Shown: positions 34,433 through 42,232 of the stretch, in pieces
How positions within the stretch are numbered: position 1 is the stretch's first letter
Layout: every line of letters begins with the position of its first letter
Assembly: GCA_021286765.1 (NCBI GenBank)
Contig: JAJTBS010000001.1
Location: forward strand, 558,001 to 622,000
Length of the DNA: 64,000 nt
Source of the DNA: Holophagaceae bacterium
GTDB lineage: Bacteria > Acidobacteriota > Holophagae > Holophagales > Holophagaceae
Direction of reading: 5' to 3'
Translations under genes and position numbers: made by a program
The notes under the pieces: generated by a model
Databases searched by the model: none
What the model was told of the DNA's origin: nothing
Seen by the model: only the letters and a program-made list of their open reading frames with translations

Positions 34433-35079
34433 CAGATGATCCTTGGCCCGAGCTTGGCCCTCAGGGCGCGCAATTCCTCGAGTTCTGAAGCAGCCAGCGG
34501 CTTGGCGCCGCCCAGGGTCTCGGCCTTCCAGAGGATGGCGGCCACCTGCTCCAGGCGTTCCATGCCCCCGGCGGCCTCGTCCATGTGCCCGCCCCAGCAG
34601 AGTCCGCCGTGGCGGGCCAGGATCAGGAGGCGGTGCGCTGGGAGGAAGGGGAGGAGGTGGGTTCCCATGGCCTCGGTGCCGGGCATGGCCATGGGCACGA
34701 TGGGGATGCGGCCCGCGGCCAGGATCACCTCCGGTAGGCCATCAGAAGGCAGTTCCGCCAGTTCAGGCCGGGCCAAAGACCAGGCAATGGCCGTGGGCGG
34801 GTGGGCGTGGACGATGGCCTTCGCCTCGGGCACGGCCCGGTAGATGGCCAGGTGCATGGCCCGCTCACTGCTGGGGCGGCCGGACAGGATGGTGCCATCG
34901 AGCTCCAGGTGGGCCAGGTCGCCCAACTGCACCTTGGCCTTGGGCACGCCACTGGGAGTCATGGCGATGAGGCCGTTGGGCAGGCGCACGGAGAGGTTGC
35001 CGTCTGACGCCGCCAGCAGGCCCCCCGCATGGAGGCGGCGGCAGGCGTCGAGGAGGTCGCTGAGGAGGGCTTCGGACAT
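34432..35079 (-). CDS. Class II aldolase/adducin-family protein (MtnB-like dehydratase or Ald2-like aldolase)
   Basis: 215 residues from the ATG at 35079; the frame continues upstream but homology starts at LLSDLLDACRRLHAGGLL. Zinc-ligand histidines are in IVHAHPPTAIAWS and in LARHGGLCWGGHMDEA. SDGNLSVRL and TPSGVPKAKV are typical of the fold. Because it is translationally coupled to mtnA, its substrate is probably methylthioribulose-1-phosphate or 5-deoxyribulose-1-phosphate. It could dehydrate it (MtnB of the methionine salvage cycle) or split it to DHAP and an aldehyde (the DHAP shunt aldolase). Lack of mtnC/D nearby leans to the shunt, but this is inference. Confidence 0.82.
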   Translation of the reverse strand: MSEALLSDLLDACRRLHAGGLLAASDGNLSVRLPNGLIAMTPSGVPKAKVQLGDLAHLELDGTILSGRPSSERAMHLAIYRAVPEAKAIVHAHPPTAIAWSLARPELAELPSDGLPEVILAAGRIPIVPMAMPGTEAMGTHLLPFLPAHRLLILARHGGLCWGGHMDEAAGGMERLEQVAAILWKAETLGGAKPLAASELEELRALRAKLGPRII

Positions 35080-35099
35080 GGGTCCAGTGTAGGACCGGA

Positions 35100-36242
35100 T
35101 CAGTTCCTCAGGCGGAAAGGCATCGTGAGTCTGAATCTGGCGAACTGCGGGATTCCGTTCAGTAGGGCCGGGTGGAAGCGCCACCGGAGCCCGTAGGTTG
35201 CGCCCGTCGCAGCGAAGAATCCCAGCCATGGACCCGGACGTGGTCGGCAGGACACGGGCCGTCCCTCTGGGTCCACGATGATGTCCATAATCAGGTTGGT
35301 CATCATTTTTCGTTGCCGGGCTTCGTCCGGGTAGCGCGGGGCCGGTGGCTGCTCCTTGATGCGGATCTGGCTGAAATCGAAGTGGACGGGCATGGCGGCA
35401 GTCGGGGTGGGCTCCGCTTGGGGTTTCGGGGGGTGTTCATCCGAAGGCTCCTGAGCGCTGTCGGCGAAGTAGCCCGGGATCGCACTCAGGGCGGAGATGG
35501 CCCGATCGAAGGCGGTGCGAGAGGGGCCCTCCTTCAGGGCAGTCCGGATGGTTTCGACGTCAACCCGGCCACCCCAGGTGATGGTCCAGTCGAGGACGAT
35601 CCAGAACCGGGGATCGTTCCAGGGGTCCGCTTGCTGGTTGTGGACGGTTGGTCGGGCTTGGACCTGGGAAGCCAGATTCAGGATCAGGTCCTTCTGGTCA
35701 GGGTGGGTGCCGAAGCACCAGACCGCGTAGGTTCCACCGTCCAGGTTGCGCTCTGGCGAGGCCTCGAGGGTCTTCCGCAGGGAACGCCAGAAAATGCTCG
35801 CGTGGTCGAGCCGAAGGGGCTCTGGCATGCGGAAAGTTCCTGTCCAAGGCGGATCGGTGATGATGCGGTCGCTCCTTCCGCTCCCGGGCTTCGAGATGCC
35901 CAGGAGGTGTTCCGTGATGGCCTCTTGCAGGGCAGGGTAGGCGTCGTAGTCTCCCGCTTCCACGCGGCGGGCAAGCGCCCAGGCCCGAAGGCTAGGGTTT
36001 GTGGACGCTTCTAGCCCCTTCAGCCAAGCCGACCAGGCAGGTTGGCGAGCGGCAGAAAGGTCGGCCAGCCGGTCGGCCAGGAAGGCTTTCAGAGACTCGG
36101 GAGTGAACCCCAGCCTGGAGGCGCCTGGACCAGCCCAATTCTGCAGCAGACGGAACTCCGACTCAGGGGTCGGCGTCGCGGGCCGTGCCGCGGGGAGGAA
36201 TACACAGATCGAGAGAAGAAGGAGGTGACGGTGAATGAACAT
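35100..36242 (-). CDS. Exported protein with C-terminal TonB-like domain
   Basis: 380 residues: a signal peptide (MFIHRHLLLLSICVFLPAARP), a helical unknown region (about 25-260), a Pro-rich linker (PKPQAEPTPTAA) and a C-terminal domain (about 290-380) with APRYPDEARQRKMM, VDPEGRPVSC, LRWRFHPAL and FRLTMPF, which follows the TonB C-terminal pattern. Unlike true TonB it has no obvious membrane anchor that stays uncleaved and no ExbB/ExbD nearby. Such TonB_C proteins are common in Acidobacteria and may bind outer-membrane receptors or other envelope proteins. Codon use is less GC-extreme than its neighbours. Precise function unknown. Confidence 0.68.
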   Translation of the reverse strand: MFIHRHLLLLSICVFLPAARPATPTPESEFRLLQNWAGPGASRLGFTPESLKAFLADRLADLSAARQPAWSAWLKGLEASTNPSLRAWALARRVEAGDYDAYPALQEAITEHLLGISKPGSGRSDRIITDPPWTGTFRMPEPLRLDHASIFWRSLRKTLEASPERNLDGGTYAVWCFGTHPDQKDLILNLASQVQARPTVHNQQADPWNDPRFWIVLDWTITWGGRVDVETIRTALKEGPSRTAFDRAISALSAIPGYFADSAQEPSDEHPPKPQAEPTPTAAMPVHFDFSQIRIKEQPPAPRYPDEARQRKMMTNLIMDIIVDPEGRPVSCRPRPGPWLGFFAATGATYGLRWRFHPALLNGIPQFARFRLTMPFRLRN

Positions 36243-36381
36243 GAATGATCTCGCGCTGCTTTAGGGCGGGCTGTGAGGCCAGCGCCTTTGGAAAACGGGA
36301 TGGTCCGAGCGGTTGAGGCCTAGGGGGATTTCACTAGGCAAAGCATATCTTCACATAGATATATTGTTCGGATGCAGAATG

Positions 36382-36410
36382 TTGACGGGGTGGGTTGTGA
36401 TCCATATTTA
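36382..36410 (+). promoter_or_regulatory. Sigma70-like promoter candidate
   Basis: TTGACG at 36382-36387 and TATTTA at 36405-36410 with a 17-base spacer, in an unusually AT-rich stretch of this GC-rich window, about 38 bases before the start codon of the small membrane protein gene at 36448. Spacing and position fit a housekeeping promoter. Confidence 0.5.
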
Positions 36411-36447
36411 GGAATTCATGGTATGAAATATGGAGATGGAGGTTTCC

Positions 36448-36810
36448 ATGTCCTTCGCCCGCGTCCTTCCCGCCCAGTTCTGTCTGCTCCTGGTCGCCGT
36501 GCTGGCCATGCGCCTGGGCTTCCCGCTGATCATGATCGTGCCGCTGACGGGCATGCTGATGCTGGCCGCCCTGGTGCCCTGGTCCGAGGTGCGGGCCCTC
36601 ATGACGGTCGTGCTGGGCCTCTGCACCCTGATCTGGGCGGTCATGACCGTCATGCGGGTGGAACTGCGCATGGCCTACGAGCAGCCCTTCATCCGCCTGG
36701 CGGCGATCCTGGGCGGCGTGACCCTCTTCAACGCCTGGGCCACCTGGCTGCTCTGGTCGAGCCGCAAGACGATCCGCGCGGAGCTGGCCACCGCTCCCGC
36801 GAAGCCCTAA
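36448..36810 (+). CDS. Small integral membrane protein, 120 aa
   Basis: Starts MSFARVLPAQFCLLLVAVLAM at the ATG 36448, chosen because GGAGG stands five bases in front; an ATG at 36430 would add six residues. Four hydrophobic segments can be seen, with short loops (GFPLIMIVPLTGMLMLAAL, VLGLCTLIWAVMTVM, AAILGGVTLFNAWATWLLW) and a charged C-terminus. No motif identifies a function. It has its own promoter candidate and a shared hairpin at the 3' end facing the SPFH gene. Confidence 0.68.
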   Translation: MSFARVLPAQFCLLLVAVLAMRLGFPLIMIVPLTGMLMLAALVPWSEVRALMTVVLGLCTLIWAVMTVMRVELRMAYEQPFIRLAAILGGVTLFNAWATWLLWSSRKTIRAELATAPAKP

Positions 36811-36828
36811 GCGGGTCCCGCAGGAGAA

Positions 36829-36861
36829 AGCCCCCGGGGCAGGGATCTGCCGCCGGGGGCT
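36829..36861 (-). terminator. Hairpin terminator of the SPFH gene
   Basis: A 9-bp outer stem (AGCCCCCGG / CCGGGGGCT) with a further inner pairing GGCA/TGCC. On the - strand it is followed by CTTTCTCC, a modest T run, so it most likely ends the SPFH transcript; it may also act on the convergent small membrane gene. Confidence 0.62.
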
Positions 36862-36876
36862 GCGTGCGTACCGGAA

Positions 36877-38913
36877 CTACTTCGAAAGATTCTGGCGCAG
36901 CGTCGCCTTAAGGGCTTCCGCCTCGGCATTGGGCGCCGCGGTGGGCGCCACGCCGGCCAGCTGGCCCGCCTTTTCGCTGAGCAGGAGGCCCAGGAGGCTC
37001 TCGATGAGGCTGCCGCCGCCCTTGTCGCCGCCGCCCATGTGGATCTTGGGGACCACATCTACCTGGGATTTCTCGATGGCCTCGGCAAAGCGGCTCATGA
37101 CCTGCTGCACCAGCTGGAACTGCGGACCGCCGTAGGCGCGGACCTGCTCCTCGATGGCCATGGCCTGGGCGATGCCGACGCGGGCGGCCTGCTCGGCCTG
37201 GGCTTCGGCCATGACCTTGATGCGCTTGGCTTCGCCTTCGCCCATGAGGCGCACCTTCTCCGCCTCGGCGCCCGCGAGGGTCTGGATCTGCGCCGCCTGC
37301 TGCTGGGCCTTCGCGTAGTCGGCCTTGCCCTGGTTGCTCTGCACCTCGATGCTGATGGCCGATTCCGTCAGGGCCGTCTGCTGCTTGGCCTTGGCCTCGG
37401 CTTCACGCAGCTCACGCTCCTTGGCGGCGGCGTTCTGCTGGCGGCCGTAGGTCTCCACCTGCTCATCTGCGATCTGGCGGCTGCGGAGCTGGATGAGGAT
37501 CTGCTCGATCTGGCCGCCCTGGGCGCCGCTGCTGGGGGTGCCGATGAGGACCTCCTGCAGTTCCAGGTTGTACTGGCTGAACTTCTCTTTCATCTGGACG
37601 CCGCTCTGCTCCTGGATGGCGCTGCGGTCCTGGATGAGCTGGATGAGGGTGCGGGTCTGGCCGATGTTCTTGAAATAGGCGCTGACCATGGGGTCCAGCG
37701 TCTGCTCCACCAGCTTCTTGATGTCGCCGAAGCGCTGGATGACCAGGGGTGCCTTGCGGTAGTCGATGTGCACCACCACGGAGAGCGGCAGGCTGGGCTC
37801 GAAGGCGTCCTTGGTGATGAGGCTCACCTCGCTGAGGTTCTCGTCGAACTTGTGGCTGCCCACCTCGCCCTTGGTCCACTTCAAAATGAAGTTGGTGGTG
37901 GGCACGATGGCCACCTTGCCGGCGTAGGTGTTGAAGGCGTACTTGCCCGGCATCAGGGGTTCCGACCACACGCCGCGGTTGCCCTTGGCGACCAGCTCGC
38001 CATGGCGGTACTCCTGGCCGCTGATGTCGGTGCCGGTCTGGCCGGTGTAGCTCACCACCACACCCACGGTGCCCACTTCCACCACGGTCTTGGGGATCAG
38101 CTCCACCGTCGCGAAGAGGCGGTTGATGTAGTAGGTGCCTTCCACCAGCACCTGGTACTGCCGGCCCCGCTGGCCACCCGCGGCCAGGAACTTGTCGGCG
38201 TCCTGGAAATTGTTGTGGTAGGTGCCTGGATGCTGGGAGTCCTCGCCAACGGAAGGCGCGATGATCTCGCCGCTGGCCAGGGAGGGGCCGTCGTGGACCG
38301 TGACAATGCCCACGGCGTCATCGGTGCCCTTGATGATGACGGGGCGCCAGCCGCCGCGCTCGGTGATGATGGCGCTCATCTTCTGGAAGGTCTCCAGCTC
38401 GCTCGCATCCATGGGCAGGTAGAAGAGCCGGTCTTCGGTGAGCACCACGAACTGCGCCAGGTTGATGGCATAGATGCCTTCCCGCAGGATCTGGCGCTGC
38501 GGGCCCTTCTGGCCGCCGTTCTGCAGGAAGGCCAGCACATCCTGGAAGTCCGCGCCCCGGGTGTTGCTGGCCAGGGTCTGGGTGGGCGGCAGGTCCTTGC
38601 CGTCGCGGGCGAAGATGTAGCCGATCTTGCCCTGGGGGATGGTCACCAGGGGCATCTTGTGGATGCGGTACTGGAAGGGCGTGAGCAGGTGCCAGCCGCC
38701 GCGCAGAAGCTGGGGCTGGAAGCCCGCTTCGCCATTGAGCGCGATGAGTCCGGTCTTGACCGAGCCCTTGCCGCTGATGAGCTTCTCGACGATGCCCACA
38801 CGGGTATTGGGGATGTAGCGGATCCACTTGCTGAGGAGGAGCAGCGCGAAGGCGGCCCCCAGCAGGGTCAGCAGGGTCAGGCCGGGATTGGCGGAAAGCC
38901 AGGTGAGGTCCAT
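36877..38913 (-). CDS. Large SPFH/flotillin-like membrane protein
   Basis: 678 residues from the ATG at 38913 with CTGGAG five bases ahead. An N-terminal membrane helix (LTLLTLLGAAFALLLLSKWI) is followed by an SPFH/band-7 core, with KVAIVPTTNFILKWTKGEV and FGDIKKLVEQTLDPMVSAYFKNIGQ recognisable. A long charged coiled coil (about 480-600) rich in Ala/Glu/Gln/Lys follows, with the flotillin-type AKAQQQAAQIQTLAGAEAEK and EAQAEQAARVGIAQAMAIEEQ. The C-terminus has a Gly-rich patch (MGGGDKGGG) and a hydrophobic helix. It is larger than typical flotillins because of a region of about 200 residues before the core. It should form membrane-bound oligomers; no NfeD partner lies next to it. Confidence 0.83.
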   Translation of the reverse strand: MDLTWLSANPGLTLLTLLGAAFALLLLSKWIRYIPNTRVGIVEKLISGKGSVKTGLIALNGEAGFQPQLLRGGWHLLTPFQYRIHKMPLVTIPQGKIGYIFARDGKDLPPTQTLASNTRGADFQDVLAFLQNGGQKGPQRQILREGIYAINLAQFVVLTEDRLFYLPMDASELETFQKMSAIITERGGWRPVIIKGTDDAVGIVTVHDGPSLASGEIIAPSVGEDSQHPGTYHNNFQDADKFLAAGGQRGRQYQVLVEGTYYINRLFATVELIPKTVVEVGTVGVVVSYTGQTGTDISGQEYRHGELVAKGNRGVWSEPLMPGKYAFNTYAGKVAIVPTTNFILKWTKGEVGSHKFDENLSEVSLITKDAFEPSLPLSVVVHIDYRKAPLVIQRFGDIKKLVEQTLDPMVSAYFKNIGQTRTLIQLIQDRSAIQEQSGVQMKEKFSQYNLELQEVLIGTPSSGAQGGQIEQILIQLRSRQIADEQVETYGRQQNAAAKERELREAEAKAKQQTALTESAISIEVQSNQGKADYAKAQQQAAQIQTLAGAEAEKVRLMGEGEAKRIKVMAEAQAEQAARVGIAQAMAIEEQVRAYGGPQFQLVQQVMSRFAEAIEKSQVDVVPKIHMGGGDKGGGSLIESLLGLLLSEKAGQLAGVAPTAAPNAEAEALKATLRQNLSK

Positions 38914-39138
38914 GAGGACTCCAGGGGACGGGGTTGGGTGCGTGAACCGGTCCAAGGCGCCGTCCCGCCCGGATGCCGGGGTTCTTCCATGGTCCGGCGC
39001 CCCGGCTCAGCTGGTTCAGCATGGCGCGGGCGGCTTGGATCCAGGGGGAAAAGAACCATACGAAGGCACGAAACATAGGCTGGGCTGCCGCCCGCGCCGT
39101 GACGGGCATCACCAATCTCCGGCGAGTATGCTGGCGGG

Positions 39139-39762
39139 ATGGACGATCTCCGGGATGGGTTGAGGGAGCGCTGGGGTCTGCTGACGCTGGGGGTAGCCGC
39201 CGCCGCTCTGGGCCTCTGGTGGTGGCAGGGACGGCCCCACGCCCAGCCCGCTGGCGTGTTGGCGCCGGAGGACCCGCTGCAAGGCGCTGCGGAACCCGCC
39301 GCCCCGTGGACCTTCCGGAACCACCGGATCACGCCCCTCGCCCGCTTTGAGGTGCGGGCTCGCGTGCTGGGCGTCGAGCGGTACCGCTTTGACCGCGCGG
39401 CGGAATTGTCGCCGGTGGACCTGGCGCTGGGCTGGGGTCCCATGTCCGATTCCCGGGTCCTTCAGGACATCCGCGTCACCCAGCGGGACCGCTGGTTCTT
39501 CTGGAGTGCGGTGCGCCTGTCGATCTCGCCCGCCGCGGTCATGAGCCACGCGGCGAACATGCACCTGATTCCGGCGACCGCGGCGGTGGAGCGGCGCCTG
39601 CTGGCCGTGAAACCCGGGCAGCTTGTGACGCTCCGCGGGCAGCTGGTCCGGGCCGACGGGCAGGACGGCTGGCACTGGGTCAGCAGCCTCACGCGGACGG
39701 ATACCGGGGATGGTTCCTGCGAGGTGGTCTGGGTCGAATCCGCGGCCATCGCAGACCGCTGA
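39139..39762 (+). CDS. Conserved membrane-anchored protein of unknown function, 207 aa
   Basis: One N-terminal membrane helix (WGLLTLGVAAAALGLWWW) and an extracytoplasmic domain. Conserved-looking blocks are FEVRARVLGVERYRFD, LALGWGPMSDSRVLQDI, RDRWFFWSAVRL and SHAANMHLIPAT; these resemble a family of proteins seen in many Gram-negative bacteria without assigned role. Aromatic and Asp residues in the WGPMSD motif could bind a ligand. It precedes the phosphotransacylase-kinase gene on the same strand by about 90 bases, but a functional link is not evident. Confidence 0.68.
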   Translation: MDDLRDGLRERWGLLTLGVAAAALGLWWWQGRPHAQPAGVLAPEDPLQGAAEPAAPWTFRNHRITPLARFEVRARVLGVERYRFDRAAELSPVDLALGWGPMSDSRVLQDIRVTQRDRWFFWSAVRLSISPAAVMSHAANMHLIPATAAVERRLLAVKPGQLVTLRGQLVRADGQDGWHWVSSLTRTDTGDGSCEVVWVESAAIADR

Positions 39763-39776
39763 GGTCACATATGACC
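39763..39776. promoter_or_regulatory. Near-palindrome upstream of the phosphotransacylase-kinase gene
   Basis: GGTCACATATGACC: 5-base arms (GGTCA/TGACC) around a CATA core, located 73 bases before the start codon at 39850. It has the size of a dimeric regulator site. No T run follows, so it is not a terminator. The regulator, if any, is unknown. Confidence 0.3.
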
Positions 39777-39849
39777 ATCAGGTAGAAAAGCGGCTGCGGA
39801 GCCCTGATAGACTCGGCGGGCGAAGGCCCCTGAGTGGTCCTGGAGTCCC

Positions 39850-42057
39850 ATGTTTGACATCGAAGCCTCCCTCGACAGCCGCCTGCTGGCGGAGCCCCGG
39901 AACCGGCCCACGGTGGTCTTCCCCGAGGCCCTGGACCCCCGGACGCTGGAAGCGGCCTGCTTCCTGGCCCGGTTCATCCGCCCCGTCTTCCTGGCCTCCG
40001 AGGCCGAGGTGCGGGCCCTGGCGGCCCGGGAGCTGTTGCGCCTGGGCGAAGACCGGGTGGCCTACACCCTGTCCGAGAGCGCCTTCGTGGATCCGGCCTC
40101 GCGGCCGGATCTGCAGGCGGCCTTCGCCGCCGCCGCCGTGGAGTGGGGACACAGCCATGGCCGCTACCAGAGCCTGGAGGAGGCTCAGCGCGGCATGGCG
40201 GACCCCTGCCTCTTCGGCATCTGGGCGGTGAAGCTGGGCCACGCCGACATGGTGGTGGGCGGAGCCATCCACGAGCCCAAGGCCTTCTTCCGTCCCATGG
40301 TGGAGCTGCTGGCCCAGCGCAGCGTCGCCTGCGAGGCCGGCGTGTTCGTGCTGCCGGATTCCCATCCGGATGATGTCTATCCCCACAACATCGTGGTGTT
40401 CGGCGACGTGGGCGTGAACGCCTCCATGAACCCGCGCACCCTCGCCGAAGTGGCCGTGGGCACCTGCGCAGTGGCCCGCGATCTCATCCCCGAGGAGGTG
40501 CTGCCCGAGATCCGCTGCGCCATGGTGTCCTACTCCAACCGCGGCAGCGACGAAGGGCCTTCGCCCGAGCTGGTGCGCCAGGCCGCGGACCTGGTGCCCG
40601 GCATCCTGGCCGAGCGCGTCAAGCACGCCGCCCGCTACGGCACCATCCACATCCGGGGCGAGGTCAAGGTCAGCGTGGCGCTGTCCCGCCGCTCAGCGGA
40701 CCTCTACCACGCCGACGGCCTGCCCTGGGAGGGCGGCCCCAACGTCATCGTCTGCCCCAACCTGGACATGGGGAACCTGCTCTACCACCTGTATTCCACC
40801 CGCTTCCCGGACGCCAAGAAGTTCCCCGTGATGTTCGGCCTCTGGTTCCAGGGCGTGGACCTGCCCATGGACTGCACGCCCGAGGACATCCGCCTGGCCG
40901 TGAAGGCCTCGGTCATGCGCCTGCATCACTACGGCGAGTGGAAGCGCACGCCCAAAGACACCTTCTTCCGCCGCCACCGCGTGCTGGTGCTGAACCCCGG
41001 CTCCACCTCCACCAAGACCTCCGTCTTCGAAGGCGACGAGGAGCGCTGCACCGAGGAGATCCAGCACAGCGCCGAGGAGATGAAGCCCTTCGAGGGCCGC
41101 CCCATCACCGAGCAGTTCGCCTTCCGCAAAGAGGCCGTGCTGCGCTTCCTCGCCGAGAAGGGGCTCAGCCAGGGGGATCTCGACGCCGTGGCCGGCCGCG
41201 GCGGCCTGCTGCGGCCCATCCCCCACGGCACCTGGAATGTCGGCGCCCCCATGCTGGAGGACCTGATGGCCGGCAAGCGGGGCGAGCACGCGTCCAACCT
41301 TGGCGCCCTCATCGCCTCGGAGCTGGTGGCAGGCACGGGCAAGCCCGCCTTCATCGTGGATCCGGTCGTGGTGGACGAGGCGGATCCCAAGGTGAAGGTC
41401 ACGGGCCTGAAGGAACTGCCCCGCCGCGTGATCAGCCATGCGCTCAACCAGATCGCCACGGCCCGGCGCTACGCCGAGGAGCACGAGACCTTCTACGAGC
41501 GCGTCAACGTCATCGTGGCCCACATGGGCGGCGGCATCACCGTGGGCGCCCATCGCAAGGGTCGCTACATCGACGTGAACAACGGCCTGGATGGAGAAGG
41601 CCCCTTCTCACCCCAGCGCTCGGGGAGCCTGCCGCCGGGCCAGCTCATCGACCTCTGCTTCTCCGGCAAGTACACCAAGGCCGAGCTGAAGCTCCTGAAC
41701 AAGGGCCGCGGCGGCATGATCGACCTGCTGGGCACCGCCGACATGCGGGAGGTGGAGCGCCGCGTGGAAGCTGGGGATGCCGAGGCCAGCCTGGTCTACG
41801 AAGCCATGCTCTACCAGATTGCCAAGGCCATCACGGCCCTGGCGCCCGCCTTCGAGGGCGAACCCATCGACGCCATCCTGCTGACCGGCGGCATGGCCCG
41901 CTCCGCCAAGCTGGTGGCCGAGCTGGGCCGCCTCACCGCGGCCCTGGGCTGTGGCGTGAAGGTCTACCCCGGCGAGAACGAGATGGCCGCCCTCGCCAAG
42001 GGCGCCCTGCGCGTGCTCTCGGGGCGGGAAACGGCCAAGGACTATCCACCGGCCTGA
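39850..42057 (+). CDS. Phosphotransacylase - butyrate kinase fusion
   Basis: 735 residues. Residues about 1-355 match phosphate acetyl/butyryltransferases (HADMVVGGAIHEPKAFFRP, VFGDVGVNASMNPRTLAEVAV, MVSYSNRGSDEGPS, HIRGEVKVSVAL); they look closer to the Pta type. After a short linker, residues 380-735 are butyrate kinase: the phosphate-binding NPGSTSTK at 382-389, AHMGGGITVGAHRKGR, NNGLDGEGPFSPQRSG and the C-terminal LTGGMARS. The two steps turn acyl-CoA into acyl-phosphate and then acid plus ATP; joining them could channel the unstable acyl-phosphate. No frameshift or stop occurs at the junction. Substrate may be acetate, propionate, butyrate or branched acids. Confidence 0.9.
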   Translation: MFDIEASLDSRLLAEPRNRPTVVFPEALDPRTLEAACFLARFIRPVFLASEAEVRALAARELLRLGEDRVAYTLSESAFVDPASRPDLQAAFAAAAVEWGHSHGRYQSLEEAQRGMADPCLFGIWAVKLGHADMVVGGAIHEPKAFFRPMVELLAQRSVACEAGVFVLPDSHPDDVYPHNIVVFGDVGVNASMNPRTLAEVAVGTCAVARDLIPEEVLPEIRCAMVSYSNRGSDEGPSPELVRQAADLVPGILAERVKHAARYGTIHIRGEVKVSVALSRRSADLYHADGLPWEGGPNVIVCPNLDMGNLLYHLYSTRFPDAKKFPVMFGLWFQGVDLPMDCTPEDIRLAVKASVMRLHHYGEWKRTPKDTFFRRHRVLVLNPGSTSTKTSVFEGDEERCTEEIQHSAEEMKPFEGRPITEQFAFRKEAVLRFLAEKGLSQGDLDAVAGRGGLLRPIPHGTWNVGAPMLEDLMAGKRGEHASNLGALIASELVAGTGKPAFIVDPVVVDEADPKVKVTGLKELPRRVISHALNQIATARRYAEEHETFYERVNVIVAHMGGGITVGAHRKGRYIDVNNGLDGEGPFSPQRSGSLPPGQLIDLCFSGKYTKAELKLLNKGRGGMIDLLGTADMREVERRVEAGDAEASLVYEAMLYQIAKAITALAPAFEGEPIDAILLTGGMARSAKLVAELGRLTAALGCGVKVYPGENEMAALAKGALRVLSGRETAKDYPPA

Positions 42058-42232
42058 AGGAAACCCGGCCCGTGCAGGCTTGGGAACTGCGTGCAAGGAA
42101 CCCCCGTGCCCGAGGGGGAGGTCCTGATGTGACTGACATCAACCTGAGTCCTGTGAAAACATGGGCCATCCATCTCCAAGGCGGAGTTCCATCCTGCTAG
42201 CCAGCTTCCCTTGAAATGGACCCGAGGTTGCC

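Noticed and set aside
38318-39115. 265-codon - strand frame starting in the gap upstream of the SPFH gene
   Set aside because: Most of it overlaps the SPFH gene in another frame, and the piece in the gap has no ribosome site or recognisable domain.
42126-42140. GATGT/ACATC dyad upstream of the DUF3857 gene
   Set aside because: Short 5-bp arms; expected by chance at this length, with no other supporting signal.
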